Of a stretch of DNA of 64,000 nucleotides, positions 36,909-45,290 are shown piece after piece; positions within the stretch are counted from its first letter, which is position 1; every line of letters starts with the position of its first letter. Under the pieces are notes generated by a model. That model ran no database searches. It saw only the letters and a list, made by a program, of their open reading frames with translations, and was not told the origin of the DNA. Location of the stretch: NCBI RefSeq assembly GCF_001663775.1, contig NZ_KV467168.1:1152095-1216094 (forward strand), given 5' to 3'. The stretch comes from Arthrobacter sp. B6 (GTDB taxonomy: Bacteria > Actinomycetota > Actinomycetes > Actinomycetales > Micrococcaceae). Position numbers and translations under genes: made by a program.

Positions 36909-37316
36909 TCAGTCCTCCAGATGTTGGGGGCCAAATGCATCGGGCAGCACCTGGTCCATTGTCTTGATGCCCTGGGTGGTCATCAGCTCCATGCCGGGAG
37001 CGCGGAATTCGTAGAGCAACTGGCGGCAGCGGCCGCACGGCATCAATACATGGCCGGCCGCATCAACACAGTAGAAGGCGCGAAGCAGGCCGCCGCCCGT
37101 CATGTGCAGGTTCCCGACAAGCGCGCACTCGGCGCAGAGCGTCAGGCCATAGCTGGCGTTCTCCACGTTGCAGCCGCTGACGATCCGACCGTCGTCGGTG
37201 AGGGCGGCTGCCCCCACCGGGAACTTCGAGTACGGCACGTAGGCATTCTGCATCGCGCCCACTGCGGCGGCTTCAAGGGCCGCCCAGTCTACGGCGGCCG
37301 GTTCGTCCTGAGCCAC
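36909..37316 (-). CDS. cdd: Cytidine deaminase
   Basis: This 135-aa zinc enzyme converts cytidine and deoxycytidine to uridine forms. Zinc ligands are C61 in CAEC and C94/C97 in PCGRC, with E63 as the proton shuttle; NAYVPYSKFPVGAA (about 24-37) forms the substrate pocket. The GTG at 37316 has AAGGG at good spacing and lies 1 nt after the permease stop; an ATG at 37331 overlapping the permease lacks a Shine-Dalgarno. It sits between the nucleoside permease genes and deoA, linking uptake to salvage. Confidence 0.93.
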   Translation of the reverse strand: MAQDEPAAVDWAALEAAAVGAMQNAYVPYSKFPVGAAALTDDGRIVSGCNVENASYGLTLCAECALVGNLHMTGGGLLRAFYCVDAAGHVLMPCGRCRQLLYEFRAPGMELMTTQGIKTMDQVLPDAFGPQHLED

Positions 37317-37317
37317 G

Positions 37318-38646
37318 TCAGCCCTTGACATAGGGAATGCCGCTGGCCGCCGGCGGCCTGGAACGTCCCACCAGTCCGGCGACGGCGAGGACGGTCACCA
37401 GGTACGGCAGCATGGACATGAACTGGCTGGGCACCGGGGTTCCGATGATGGTCACGATGCTCTGCAGGTTGTCCGCGAAGCCGAACAGCAGGGCCGCGAA
37501 GAAGGCGCCGATCGGGTTCCAGCGGCCGAAGATCAGGGCGGCCAGTGCAATGAACCCGCGTCCTCCGGAGATCTCCTTCGTAAAGCTGTCGATGGCCACA
37601 AGGGTGAAGAAGGAACCGCCGATGCCGGCGATGGCTCCGCCCAGCGTGACGTTCCAGAAGCGGGTGGCGTTGACCTTGATGCCCATGGTGTCGGCCGCCT
37701 GCGGGTGTTCGCCCACGGCACGCACCCGGAGCCCCCATCTGGTCTTGAACAGGCCCACCCAGACCACGATGACGGCGACGTACATCAGGTAGCCCACCAG
37801 GGACTGCCGGAAGAGGATGGGACCGATGATGGGGATGCTCGACAGAACCGGGATGTCGATGATGGGCAGCCGGTCAGGCGTGTTGAACTGGGCCTTGTTG
37901 GCCTGCATCACCGTGCTGAACAGGAAGCCGGTGACCCCCGAAACCAGCACGTTCAGCACAACACCGACGATGATCTGGTTAACGAGGTACTTGATACTGA
38001 AGACCGCCAACACCATGGAGACGACGGCTCCGGCCACTGCTGCCGCGACCAAACCGATGAACGGATTGCCAGTCATGGTTGCCACCATGGCAGCGGTAAA
38101 GGCGCCGCCCAGGAGCTGCCCTTCGATGGCAATGTTGACCACGCCGACGCGCTCGCACAAAACCCCGGACAGTGATCCGAACACCAGCGGGACCGCGAGT
38201 GTCACCGAGCCGGCAATCAGGCCGGCCAAGGAAATGCTGGGTGTGCGCGCCCCGCCCACTACCCAAATGAGGAAGGCCGCAACGAACAGCACGATGAACA
38301 GGATCGGCAGCCATGACGGGGCGGCCCGGTCCTTGGTCTTGAGGTAAATGGCATATCCGGCCAACCCCAGCATGATGACGGACAGGACAAGGCCCGCGAG
38401 GAAAGCCTGCACCTGAAGGGCCGGGAGCTGGAAGAAATCTCCACTCGTGGAAATTCCGAAGCTCGCCGTCTGCTGCGGGCCCATCAGGCCGAAGAAAACA
38501 AAAGCGATGAGCCCGAGGACACTGAGCAACACGGGCGTTTTCCAGGTCACGGGTTTGGCCGAAGTTGCCAGGGCATCATCCGAACCGGACTGCCTGCTTC
38601 CCGGTCCGCCGGGTCCCGGCAAGGGCGATGTCGCTGTTGTGCTCAT
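37318..38646 (-). CDS. Nucleoside ABC transporter permease (second subunit)
   Basis: This 442-aa permease of the BmpA-associated family has about ten hydrophobic segments after a 35-residue polar lead. It carries VFGSLSGVLCERVGVVNIAIEGQLLGGAF and RAVGEHPQAADTMGIKVN, which mark this subunit (YufQ/NupQ type). The ATG at 38646 has GGAGGTG upstream and overlaps the preceding permease stop by 4 bp. It should form the channel with the product of 38643-40016. Confidence 0.9.
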   Translation of the reverse strand: MSTTATSPLPGPGGPGSRQSGSDDALATSAKPVTWKTPVLLSVLGLIAFVFFGLMGPQQTASFGISTSGDFFQLPALQVQAFLAGLVLSVIMLGLAGYAIYLKTKDRAAPSWLPILFIVLFVAAFLIWVVGGARTPSISLAGLIAGSVTLAVPLVFGSLSGVLCERVGVVNIAIEGQLLGGAFTAAMVATMTGNPFIGLVAAAVAGAVVSMVLAVFSIKYLVNQIIVGVVLNVLVSGVTGFLFSTVMQANKAQFNTPDRLPIIDIPVLSSIPIIGPILFRQSLVGYLMYVAVIVVWVGLFKTRWGLRVRAVGEHPQAADTMGIKVNATRFWNVTLGGAIAGIGGSFFTLVAIDSFTKEISGGRGFIALAALIFGRWNPIGAFFAALLFGFADNLQSIVTIIGTPVPSQFMSMLPYLVTVLAVAGLVGRSRPPAASGIPYVKG

Positions 38647-40016
38647 GCTGCACCTCCGGTGGTTGCTGCCTTCTGGGAGCGACCGGCGGACGCCGGCTTC
38701 CTGCGGCGCGGATTCAGCCCGAAGACGGCCCGCACCAGCGGCGGGGCCGCGATGAAGAGGACGATCAGGGACTGGACCACCAGGACGATGTCGATGGGAG
38801 TGCCGGTTTGGATCTGCATCTGGACGGCTCCGGCGCGGAAGGCGCCGAACAGCAGCCCGGCAGCAAAGGTGCCCCACGGCGTCGAACGGCCCAGCAGCGC
38901 AACAGTGATGGCGTCAAATCCGTAGGTGGCGGCCACGCCGTCAGTGAGCACCTTTTCGGTGCCCGCTACCTGGGCTACGCCCGAGAGTCCGGCGAGGGCA
39001 CCGGCAATGGCCATCACCAGGATGGTGGAGCGGGAAACGTTGATACCCGCGGTCTGCGCAGCCTTCGGGTTGGCACCCACGGCCCGGAATTCGAAGCCGA
39101 CAGTAGAGCGGTTGAGGAGCCACCAGACAAGGACCGTGGCCGCTATTGCCAGGACGAAGCCGAGATGCAGGCGGTACTGCGAGCCGAAAATCTGCGGGTA
39201 GACAGCGCTGGGGTCGAGGATGGGCGAGATGGGGTTGGACTCACCGGGCCGCTGGAAGGCCGGAGTGTTCAGTAAGTATCGCAGGAAGTACAGCGCAATG
39301 TAGTTGAACATGATCGTGAGGATGACCTCATGAGCGCCGGTTCGGGCTTTGAGCAGACCTACCAGGCCACCCCAGACGGCGCCGCCGATGATGCCTGCCA
39401 CGAGGACCAGCAGCAGGTGCAGGCCCATGGGGAGGTGCAGGGCGAAGCCCACCCAGGCTGCGAGGATGCCGGCCATGATGATCTGGCCTTGGGCGCCGAT
39501 GTTGAACAGCCCGGCCCGGAAGGCAAGCGCCACACCCAGGCCCGCCGTGATGAGGGGTGTGGCAATCGTCAGGGTTTCCATCAGCGGAGCGAACTGCCCC
39601 GCCAGGCTGCTGCCGCGGGGGTTGAAGACGGACCCCTGGAACAAGGCGATGTAAGAACGGGTGGCCGCGTTCCAGACGGCAGAGAGGAAGTCTGTGGGCC
39701 GGGCAAACAGGTAGCCGGCAGTTGTTCCCACCTGCCTGTCGGTGCTGGCAATAAGCAGTCCGCCGAGGATGAGGGCCAGCAGTACGGCCAGGACCGAGAC
39801 CATGCCGCTGCCCGTGAAGATTTTCCGGACCAGGGTATCCGGGCCGCCTGGGAGCTGTCCGCCTTGCGCCGTGACCGGAACGGCGGACGGGCCCATGGCG
39901 CCGCCGGCAGTATCAAGCGTCACCGCGGCAGAAGTCTCTTCCTCAGAGGGACTGGCCTCGTGGGATTTTCCGTCCGGTTGTTCTGCTGCATGTTTGTGGG
40001 GATGCTTTTCAGTCAT
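38643..40016 (-). CDS. Nucleoside ABC transporter permease (first subunit)
   Basis: The 457-aa permease has a long charged N-terminal tail (about 70 residues, rich in His, Glu and Ser), then about nine hydrophobic segments. TPLITAGLGVALAFRAGLFNIGAQGQIIMAG and RAVGANPKAAQTAGINV identify the YufP/NupP type. It overlaps the ATPase gene end by 8 bp and its partner permease by 4 bp, so the three transporter genes are tightly coupled. Confidence 0.9.
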   Translation of the reverse strand: MTEKHPHKHAAEQPDGKSHEASPSEEETSAAVTLDTAGGAMGPSAVPVTAQGGQLPGGPDTLVRKIFTGSGMVSVLAVLLALILGGLLIASTDRQVGTTAGYLFARPTDFLSAVWNAATRSYIALFQGSVFNPRGSSLAGQFAPLMETLTIATPLITAGLGVALAFRAGLFNIGAQGQIIMAGILAAWVGFALHLPMGLHLLLVLVAGIIGGAVWGGLVGLLKARTGAHEVILTIMFNYIALYFLRYLLNTPAFQRPGESNPISPILDPSAVYPQIFGSQYRLHLGFVLAIAATVLVWWLLNRSTVGFEFRAVGANPKAAQTAGINVSRSTILVMAIAGALAGLSGVAQVAGTEKVLTDGVAATYGFDAITVALLGRSTPWGTFAAGLLFGAFRAGAVQMQIQTGTPIDIVLVVQSLIVLFIAAPPLVRAVFGLNPRRRKPASAGRSQKAATTGGAA

Positions 40017-41607
40017 GGTCGCCTCCTTCGGCGCTGGAGCTGGAGGTCGGCCCCGCCTGGTTGGCGTGCGAAGTGTTCGTCAGTGGCTTGTCCGCCTGCG
40101 CGTGCTCCTCCGGCGAGATCCCGGCCATCATGAGGCCCAGGACGTCGCGGCCGGTACCGGCAGGGACGATTCCCACCAGCCTGCCCTTGTAGAGGACGGC
40201 GATGCGGTCGGCGAGTTCGATCACTTCGTCGAGTTCGGTGGAGACGATCATGACCGGTGTTCCCCGGTCACGCTCGGCCAGAATCCGCTTGTGCAGGAAC
40301 TCGATGGAACCGACGTCGACGCCGCGGGTGGGCTGGGAAGCGATGAACAGCCTCAGTGGCCGGGAGAGTTCCCGGGCCATCACCACCTTCTGCTGGTTTC
40401 CGCCGGAGAGGGTGCCGGCCGCCAACATCCCCGACGGCGTGCGGACATCAAATTCGTCGATCCGCGTTTTCGCGTTCTCCAGGACCTTCGCGGGGCTCAT
40501 GCTGATGCCCTTGGCGAACGGCGGCTGGTCGTAGCGGTCCAGGATCAGGTTCTCGGCGATCGAGAAGGTACCGATCAAGCCGTCAACTGACCGGTCCTCG
40601 GGCACGAAGCCAACGCCGGCGTTGAGGATACCCTTGACACTGCGGCCTACGAGCTCTTCGCCGTCGAGCAGAATTGAGCCGTGGGCGCGCTCCTGGAGTC
40701 CGAGGATGGCCTCGGACAGTTCAGTCTGGCCGTTCCCCTGCACACCTGCGATGGCCAGGATTTCGCCCCGGGCAATGTCAAAGCTGACGCCATCCACCAC
40801 GTGCTGGCCGCTTGGCGCGATTATCGTTAGGTCTTTGACTTGGAAGGTCTTTTCCTGGGGCTTGGCCGGGGCTTTCTCCAGCTTCAGGCTGACAGCGCGG
40901 CCCACCATCATGGACGCGAGTTCCGAAGTTGAGGCAGTTGGGCTTGCGGTCCCTACCACCTTCCCGCGCCGGATGACGGTGATAGTGTCCGAAATGGCTT
41001 TCACTTCGCGCAGCTTGTGGGATATGAACACGATCGAAGTGCCGGCAGATTTGAGCTGGCGCATGATGTCCAGCAGTTCGTCGGTGTCCTGTGGGGTCAA
41101 TACGGCGGTGGGCTCGTCAAGGATAAGGACCTTGGCATCGCGGACCAGGGCCTTGATGATCTCCACGCGTTGCTGGACTCCGACAGGCAGATCCTCCACC
41201 AGTGCGTCAGGATCGACGTCGAAACCGTACCGGTCCGAGATTTCCCTGATTTTCTTCCGGGTGTCATCCAGGTTGAGGAATCCGCCGGCTTTCGTTGATT
41301 CGGCGCCGAGCGCAACATTCTCGGCAACGGTAAATACGGGGACAAGCATAAAGTGCTGGTGCACCATTCCGATCCCGGCTGCCATGGCATCACCCGGGCC
41401 GCGGAAGGAAACCGGCTTGTCGTCAATGAGGATCTCGCCCTCGGTGGGCTCATAGAGCCCGTACAGCACATTCATCAGGGTGGATTTGCCGGCCCCGTTC
41501 TCGCCGAGCAGACAGTGGATCTGTCCGGGTTCAACCACCACATCGATGTGATCGTTGGCGAGCAGGGAGCCGAAACGTTTGGTGATCCCTCTGAGTTCAA
41601 GTTTCAA
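40009..41607 (-). CDS. Nucleoside ABC transporter ATPase (double NBD)
   Basis: This 532-aa protein contains two nucleotide-binding domains in tandem, as in sugar and nucleoside importers. The first has Walker A GENGAGKST (35-43) and Walker B LILDEPTAVLTP. The second has a degenerate Walker A (GVQGNGQTELSEAI) with signature LSGGNQQKVVMARELSR. MVHQHFMLVPVFTVAENVALG is typical of the BmpA-linked family (YufO/NupO). The TTG start at 41607 gives the conserved KLELRGITKRFG beginning; the longer frame upstream has no support. Confidence 0.9.
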   Translation of the reverse strand: MKLELRGITKRFGSLLANDHIDVVVEPGQIHCLLGENGAGKSTLMNVLYGLYEPTEGEILIDDKPVSFRGPGDAMAAGIGMVHQHFMLVPVFTVAENVALGAESTKAGGFLNLDDTRKKIREISDRYGFDVDPDALVEDLPVGVQQRVEIIKALVRDAKVLILDEPTAVLTPQDTDELLDIMRQLKSAGTSIVFISHKLREVKAISDTITVIRRGKVVGTASPTASTSELASMMVGRAVSLKLEKAPAKPQEKTFQVKDLTIIAPSGQHVVDGVSFDIARGEILAIAGVQGNGQTELSEAILGLQERAHGSILLDGEELVGRSVKGILNAGVGFVPEDRSVDGLIGTFSIAENLILDRYDQPPFAKGISMSPAKVLENAKTRIDEFDVRTPSGMLAAGTLSGGNQQKVVMARELSRPLRLFIASQPTRGVDVGSIEFLHKRILAERDRGTPVMIVSTELDEVIELADRIAVLYKGRLVGIVPAGTGRDVLGLMMAGISPEEHAQADKPLTNTSHANQAGPTSSSSAEGGDHD

Positions 41608-41726
41608 AACTCTGACCAATCTCGAAGCGTCCGTTGGCTGACCGGACGGGATATGTGGCTGCAGCACCAGCCTAGTGCCTGCAGTCCTGACTTGAGCGGA
41701 CGTCCGCCCTCGGGCGGATCAACGAA

Positions 41727-41773
41727 AAGCGCCGCCGCCCGGCCGGTCGATGACCATCCGGGTGGCGGCGCTT
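41727..41773 (-). terminator. Terminator between the BMP gene and the ABC ATPase gene
   Basis: A 16-bp stem (41727-41742 with 41758-41773, one G-T pair) follows the BMP stop by 10 bp and is followed by CTTTTCGTT on the minus strand. It probably lowers transcription of the downstream ATPase and permease genes relative to the binding protein. Confidence 0.8.
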
Positions 41774-41783
41774 CGCGTGAGGA

Positions 41784-42890
41784 TTAAGCCTTGGGGCTTG
41801 CCTCTGACTCGACTTTCAGTTTGCCGTCCACAATGTCTTTCTTGAGCTGGTCCAGCTCGGATTTCAGTTCGGCAGGAACCTGGGAGTCGAAGTCGTGGAA
41901 GGGTGCCAGTCGCACGCCGTCGTTCGCCAAGGTGCCGACATACGGCGTGTTGCTGAAATTGCCGGCTACGTCTTCCTTCACGACGTTCTCAACAGCGTCA
42001 CCCATCTGCTTCATGACGGAGGAAAGCATAATGTCCTTGTACTCCGGCGCGGTCAGGAAGCCGTCGGAGTCCACCCAGATGAGCTTGACGTCCTTGCCGG
42101 CCGCCTTCGCTTCATTCAGGGCTGCTCCAGCCCCCTTGCCAACCGGGCCGGCTACGGGCATCACAATGTCAGCACCCTGGTCCAGGAAGTTCTGGGTCAG
42201 CTGCTTGCCCACGTCCTGCTTTTCGAAGTCGCCGGTGAAGCTGCCGTCCTGGGCTGCCTTGTCCCAGCCGAGGACCTTGACGTCGGTCCCCTTCTGCTCG
42301 TTGTAGTACTTAACACCGTCCGCATAGCCGTCCATAAAGATGGTCACCGTGGGGATGTTGACGCCGCCAAAGGTGGCAACAGTGCCGGTCTTGGTGGTGC
42401 CGGCCGCAAGGTACCCTGCCAGGAATGCTGCCTGCGCGGTGTCGTAGACGATCGGCTTGACGTTGCTGATGGGCGTTTCATAGTTGAAGTCCACGATCGC
42501 GAAGTGGCTGTCCGGGTTGGCGGTAGCCTGCTCCTTGGTGGCATCGCCGAGCAGGAAGCCCACCGTCACGGTGAGGTCGCAGCCCGCCGTCACCATGGCG
42601 CGGAGGTTGGGCTCGAAGTCGTTGTTGGTCTTGGACTCGACCTGGTTGACCTTGATGCCCAGCTCGGCCTCTGCCTTCTTCAGCCCCTCGTACGAGGACT
42701 GGTTGAACGACTGGTCATCGAATCCGCCGGAGTCCGAAACGATGCAGCCGGTGTAGTCGGTGGCCGTCGCAGTCGGGCCGCCGGCCTCGGGAGGCGCACC
42801 GCAACCGGTCAGCAGGAGTGCGGTAGCACCCATGGTGGCCAGGCCTGCGACTGAACCGCGTTTGAGGTGGTCACGCAGTGATGTCTTCAA
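41784..42890 (-). CDS. BMP family nucleoside-binding lipoprotein
   Basis: This 368-aa lipoprotein has a signal peptide with lipobox LLTGC (C30). The basic membrane protein fold is marked by DSGGFDDQSFNQSSYEGLKKAEAELG, PNPDSHFAIVDF-like NPDSHFAIVDFNY, AAFLAGYLAAG and VGTLANDGVRLAPFHDFDSQVP. Family members bind purine or pyrimidine nucleosides. Together with the downstream ABC genes and cdd/deoA, a nucleoside importer is well supported. The TTG start has GGAGG 4 nt upstream. Confidence 0.92.
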   Translation of the reverse strand: MKTSLRDHLKRGSVAGLATMGATALLLTGCGAPPEAGGPTATATDYTGCIVSDSGGFDDQSFNQSSYEGLKKAEAELGIKVNQVESKTNNDFEPNLRAMVTAGCDLTVTVGFLLGDATKEQATANPDSHFAIVDFNYETPISNVKPIVYDTAQAAFLAGYLAAGTTKTGTVATFGGVNIPTVTIFMDGYADGVKYYNEQKGTDVKVLGWDKAAQDGSFTGDFEKQDVGKQLTQNFLDQGADIVMPVAGPVGKGAGAALNEAKAAGKDVKLIWVDSDGFLTAPEYKDIMLSSVMKQMGDAVENVVKEDVAGNFSNTPYVGTLANDGVRLAPFHDFDSQVPAELKSELDQLKKDIVDGKLKVESEASPKA

Positions 42891-43213
42891 GATTCCTCCA
42901 GGATGAAGAGAGATGCGCTACGACGGGAATTCAATGAGTGTCTGTTTCAACCCTGAAATTCTGTTTTCACTGACGGTCCGCAGCACTGCGCCTAAGCGCT
43001 CTGATAGTGGCAACTTTAGTGGCCTGCGACACGTGCGGTAACACATTTGCGCCGGATGCCGAAGATCGTTGAGAAGTTGTTACCAACCAGTAGGGAGCGG
43101 CTGCCCTCGGCCCCCGTAGCCACTCGTTTAGGCGCGAACGAACAGTTGGGGCCCTGCGAAAAGGGCCCCAACTGTTCGTTCGCGCCGGTTGATTCCGTGG
43201 GAGGAGGACGCGC
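42891..43213. other. 323-bp intergenic region upstream of the BMP gene
   Basis: It holds the BMP gene promoter region and, near its far end, the inverted repeat at 43131-43186. I see no ORF or RNA gene in it. Confidence 0.6.
43131..43186. repeat. Perfect 25-bp inverted repeat (GCGCGAACG family)
   Basis: Arms 43131-43155 and 43162-43186 are exact complements around the 6-nt loop GCGAAA. The arm reads GGCGCGAACGAACAGTTGG and then GGCCCT. It lies 28 bp beyond the stop of the oxidoreductase gene. The arm sequence is shared, with A/T changes, with 45200-45284 and 126-242. Confidence 0.9.
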
Positions 43214-44236
43214 CTAGAGGCGGACCAGCATCTTGCCTGTGTTGGCGCCGTCAAGCAGGTCCATAAAAGCCTGCGGGGCGTGCTCCAGGCCGTCCACCAC
43301 CGTTTCGTCGTACCGGACTGAACCGTCTGCCAGCCAGGCGGACATCTTCCCGAAGAACTCCGCACTGTGCTGACGCTGTCCACCCACCAGGAATCCGCGA
43401 AGGGTGAGCTGCTTGCCGATGGCGAGCATCAGGTTGCGCGGGGCAGGCGTGGGTTCGGTCGAGTTGTACTGTGCGATGGCACCGCACATCGCCACGCGGC
43501 CGCCGACATTGAGCACCGACAGGGCGGCTTCCAGATGCTCGCCGCCCACGTTGTCGAAGTACACGTCAACGCCTGCCGGTCCTGCGGCCTTTTCAAGCTG
43601 CTCCCGCACCGGCCCGTCGTGGTAGTTGAATGCCGCGTCAAAGCCCAGTTCCAGGAGCCGTGCCACTTTCTCCGGAGTTCCGGCGCTGCCAACGACCCGG
43701 GAAGCGCCCATCGCCTTGGCGATCTGGCCCACGAGGGAGCCCACGGCGCCCGCAGCGCCGGAAACGAATACGGCGTCCCCGGCTTTGAACTCAGCCACCT
43801 TGAGCAGCCCCGCATACGCGGTCAGGCCGGTCATGCCCAGCGCGCCGAGGAACGCCGGCGCCGGCGCGAGGTCCGTGCGGGCAGCGGACGTTCCGTCAGC
43901 ATCCAGGACAGCATATTCCCGCCAGCCCAGTTGATGGACGACGGCGTCCCCCACCTTCCGCCCCTCGGCCCTGGACGCGATGACCTCACCCACGGCCCCG
44001 CCGTCGAGCGCTGCATCCAGCGCGAAAGGCGCGGAGTAGGACTTGACGTCGTTCATTCGTCCGCGCATGTAGGGGTCGACGGAAATATAGAGGTTGCGGA
44101 CCAGGATCTGGCCATCCTGAAGCTCCGGCAGCGGCGACTCGGCCAGGCGGAAGTTCTCCGGGACGGGGCGCCCTGTGGGGCGCGATGCCAGGCGGATTTC
44201 GCGGGTGGATGTTGGCAGCGCCGTAACCGGGCTCAC
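43214..44236 (-). CDS. NADP-dependent oxidoreductase (medium-chain, zinc-free)
   Basis: The 340-aa protein belongs to the leukotriene B4 dehydrogenase/curcumin reductase-like MDR group. It has the N-terminal SVDPYMRGRM motif, the nucleotide-binding VSGAAGAVGSLVGQIAKAMGASRVVGSAG and the C-terminal FMDLLDGANTGKMLVRL. No zinc-ligand pattern is seen. It should reduce activated double bonds of enones or similar compounds with NADPH. It overlaps ohr by 4 bp in the ohrR-ohr operon, which suggests a role in detoxifying lipid peroxidation products. Confidence 0.9.
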   Translation of the reverse strand: MSPVTALPTSTREIRLASRPTGRPVPENFRLAESPLPELQDGQILVRNLYISVDPYMRGRMNDVKSYSAPFALDAALDGGAVGEVIASRAEGRKVGDAVVHQLGWREYAVLDADGTSAARTDLAPAPAFLGALGMTGLTAYAGLLKVAEFKAGDAVFVSGAAGAVGSLVGQIAKAMGASRVVGSAGTPEKVARLLELGFDAAFNYHDGPVREQLEKAAGPAGVDVYFDNVGGEHLEAALSVLNVGGRVAMCGAIAQYNSTEPTPAPRNLMLAIGKQLTLRGFLVGGQRQHSAEFFGKMSAWLADGSVRYDETVVDGLEHAPQAFMDLLDGANTGKMLVRL

Positions 44237-44664
44237 GCTGCGAACTCCAGGATCTTGATGTCCACTGCCATGTTTCCGCGGGTGGCGTTGGAGTAGGGGC
44301 AGATCTGGTGCGCTTTGGCTACAACGTTTTCTGCACTGGCCAGGTCCAGGGCCGGGACGGCAATTTCCAGCTCCGCCGCCAGGCCGTAGCCCACGCCGTC
44401 GTCCAGCGGACCGAAGTGGATCTTGGCAGCCACCGCTGAGTCGGTGAGATCGGCGCCCTCTTTTCGGCCGACGAGGCGGAGCGCCGAGTGGAAGCAGGCA
44501 GCGTAGCCGGCAGCGAAAAGCTGTTCCGGGTTAGTACCCTGTCCGTTGCCGCCCAGTTCCACGGGGCTGGCCAGGCTGACGTCAAGCTTCCCGTCCTTGG
44601 TGCGTGCGTTGCCGTCGCGGCCTTCGCCGGAAGCCAGGGCCTCGGCTGTGTAGAGAGTCTTCAT
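44233..44664 (-). CDS. ohr: Organic hydroperoxide resistance protein Ohr
   Basis: This 143-aa thiol peroxidase reduces organic and fatty acid hydroperoxides. The two redox cysteines C57 (YAACFHSAL) and C122 (ICPYSNATRGN) are present, as is the N-terminal KTLYTAEA...GR pattern with the supporting Arg. It works as a dimer and is usually re-reduced by lipoyl proteins. It lies 45 bp downstream of ohrR, with no separate operator visible in between, and is coupled to the oxidoreductase gene. Confidence 0.95.
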   Translation of the reverse strand: MKTLYTAEALASGEGRDGNARTKDGKLDVSLASPVELGGNGQGTNPEQLFAAGYAACFHSALRLVGRKEGADLTDSAVAAKIHFGPLDDGVGYGLAAELEIAVPALDLASAENVVAKAHQICPYSNATRGNMAVDIKILEFAA

Positions 44665-44709
44665 GTGTGGTCCGTCCTGTTGGGTGTGGATGGCGCAAAA
44701 TCCGGGTGG

Positions 44710-45144
44710 TCAGTTCGAGCGATGGAGGGCTTCCGTCAGCCTGCCCAGGGTTGTGCGGAGCTGTTCGAGTTCCTCGGCTGAGAGTCCGGCAGCGTCGGCA
44801 AGATGCTGGGGTATCCCGCTGGCCTTGCTGCTGAGCGTGCGTCCGGCCGGGGTCAGATGGATGGCAACCCGGCGTTCGTCTTCGCCGGACCGGCGCCGCT
44901 CCACGAAACCAAGCGCTTCGAGTCGCTTGAGCAGCGGGGACAGAGTGCCGGAGTCCAGGCCCAGCTCGTCCCCCAGTTCCTTGACTCCCTTCGGTTCAGA
45001 CTCCCAGAGGACCAGCATCACCAGGTACTGCGGGTAAGTCAGGCCGAGGTCTTCAAGCATTGGCCGGTAGACCGCGGTTGCCGCACGGGAAGCGGAGTAA
45101 AGGGCAAAGCACACCTGGCGGTCAAGGCGCGGAGCTTCAGTCAT
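44710..45144 (-). CDS. ohrR: MarR family peroxide-sensing repressor OhrR
   Basis: The 144-aa winged-helix repressor has C12 in RQVCFALYSASRA, the OhrR sensing cysteine, plus the two Tyr residues that hydrogen-bond it (Y16, Y26 and Y37 region). The wing/helix region is LGDELGLDSGTLSPLLKRLEALGFVERRRSGEDERRVAI. Oxidation of the Cys by organic peroxides releases DNA. TATCGT (45157-45152) lies 7 nt before the ATG (leaderless), and the operator at 45162-45174 sits next to it, so the gene represses itself and ohr. Confidence 0.93.
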   Translation of the reverse strand: MTEAPRLDRQVCFALYSASRAATAVYRPMLEDLGLTYPQYLVMLVLWESEPKGVKELGDELGLDSGTLSPLLKRLEALGFVERRRSGEDERRVAIHLTPAGRTLSSKASGIPQHLADAAGLSAEELEQLRTTLGRLTEALHRSN

Positions 45145-45161
45145 GACCTAAACGATAGTCC

Positions 45162-45174
45162 ACAATTTAATTGT
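45162..45174. promoter_or_regulatory. OhrR operator
   Basis: ACAATTTAATTGT is a perfect palindrome about a central T and agrees with the core of the B. subtilis OhrR box (TACAATTAAATTGTA). It lies 4 bp upstream of the ohrR -10 hexamer, so a bound repressor would block the promoter. Confidence 0.85.
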
Positions 45175-45199
45175 GCACAACTTACCTATCCAAAGCGAA

Positions 45200-45284
45200 G
45201 CGCGAACGTACAGTTGTGGCCCCAAAGTGGGGCCACAACTGTACGTTCGCGCAGGCAAGAGGGGCCACAAGTGTACGTTCGCGC
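45200..45284. repeat. Inverted repeat plus extra copy (GCGCGAACG family)
   Basis: Arms 45200-45224 and 45228-45252 are exact 25-bp complements around AAG. A third, direct copy of the right arm lies at 45261-45284, differing at one or two bases. The array ends 6 bp before the M20 gene stop codon on the minus strand. The arm GCGCGAACGTACAGTTGTGG is nearly identical to the units at 126-242. Confidence 0.9.
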
Positions 45285-45290
45285 CAGGTG

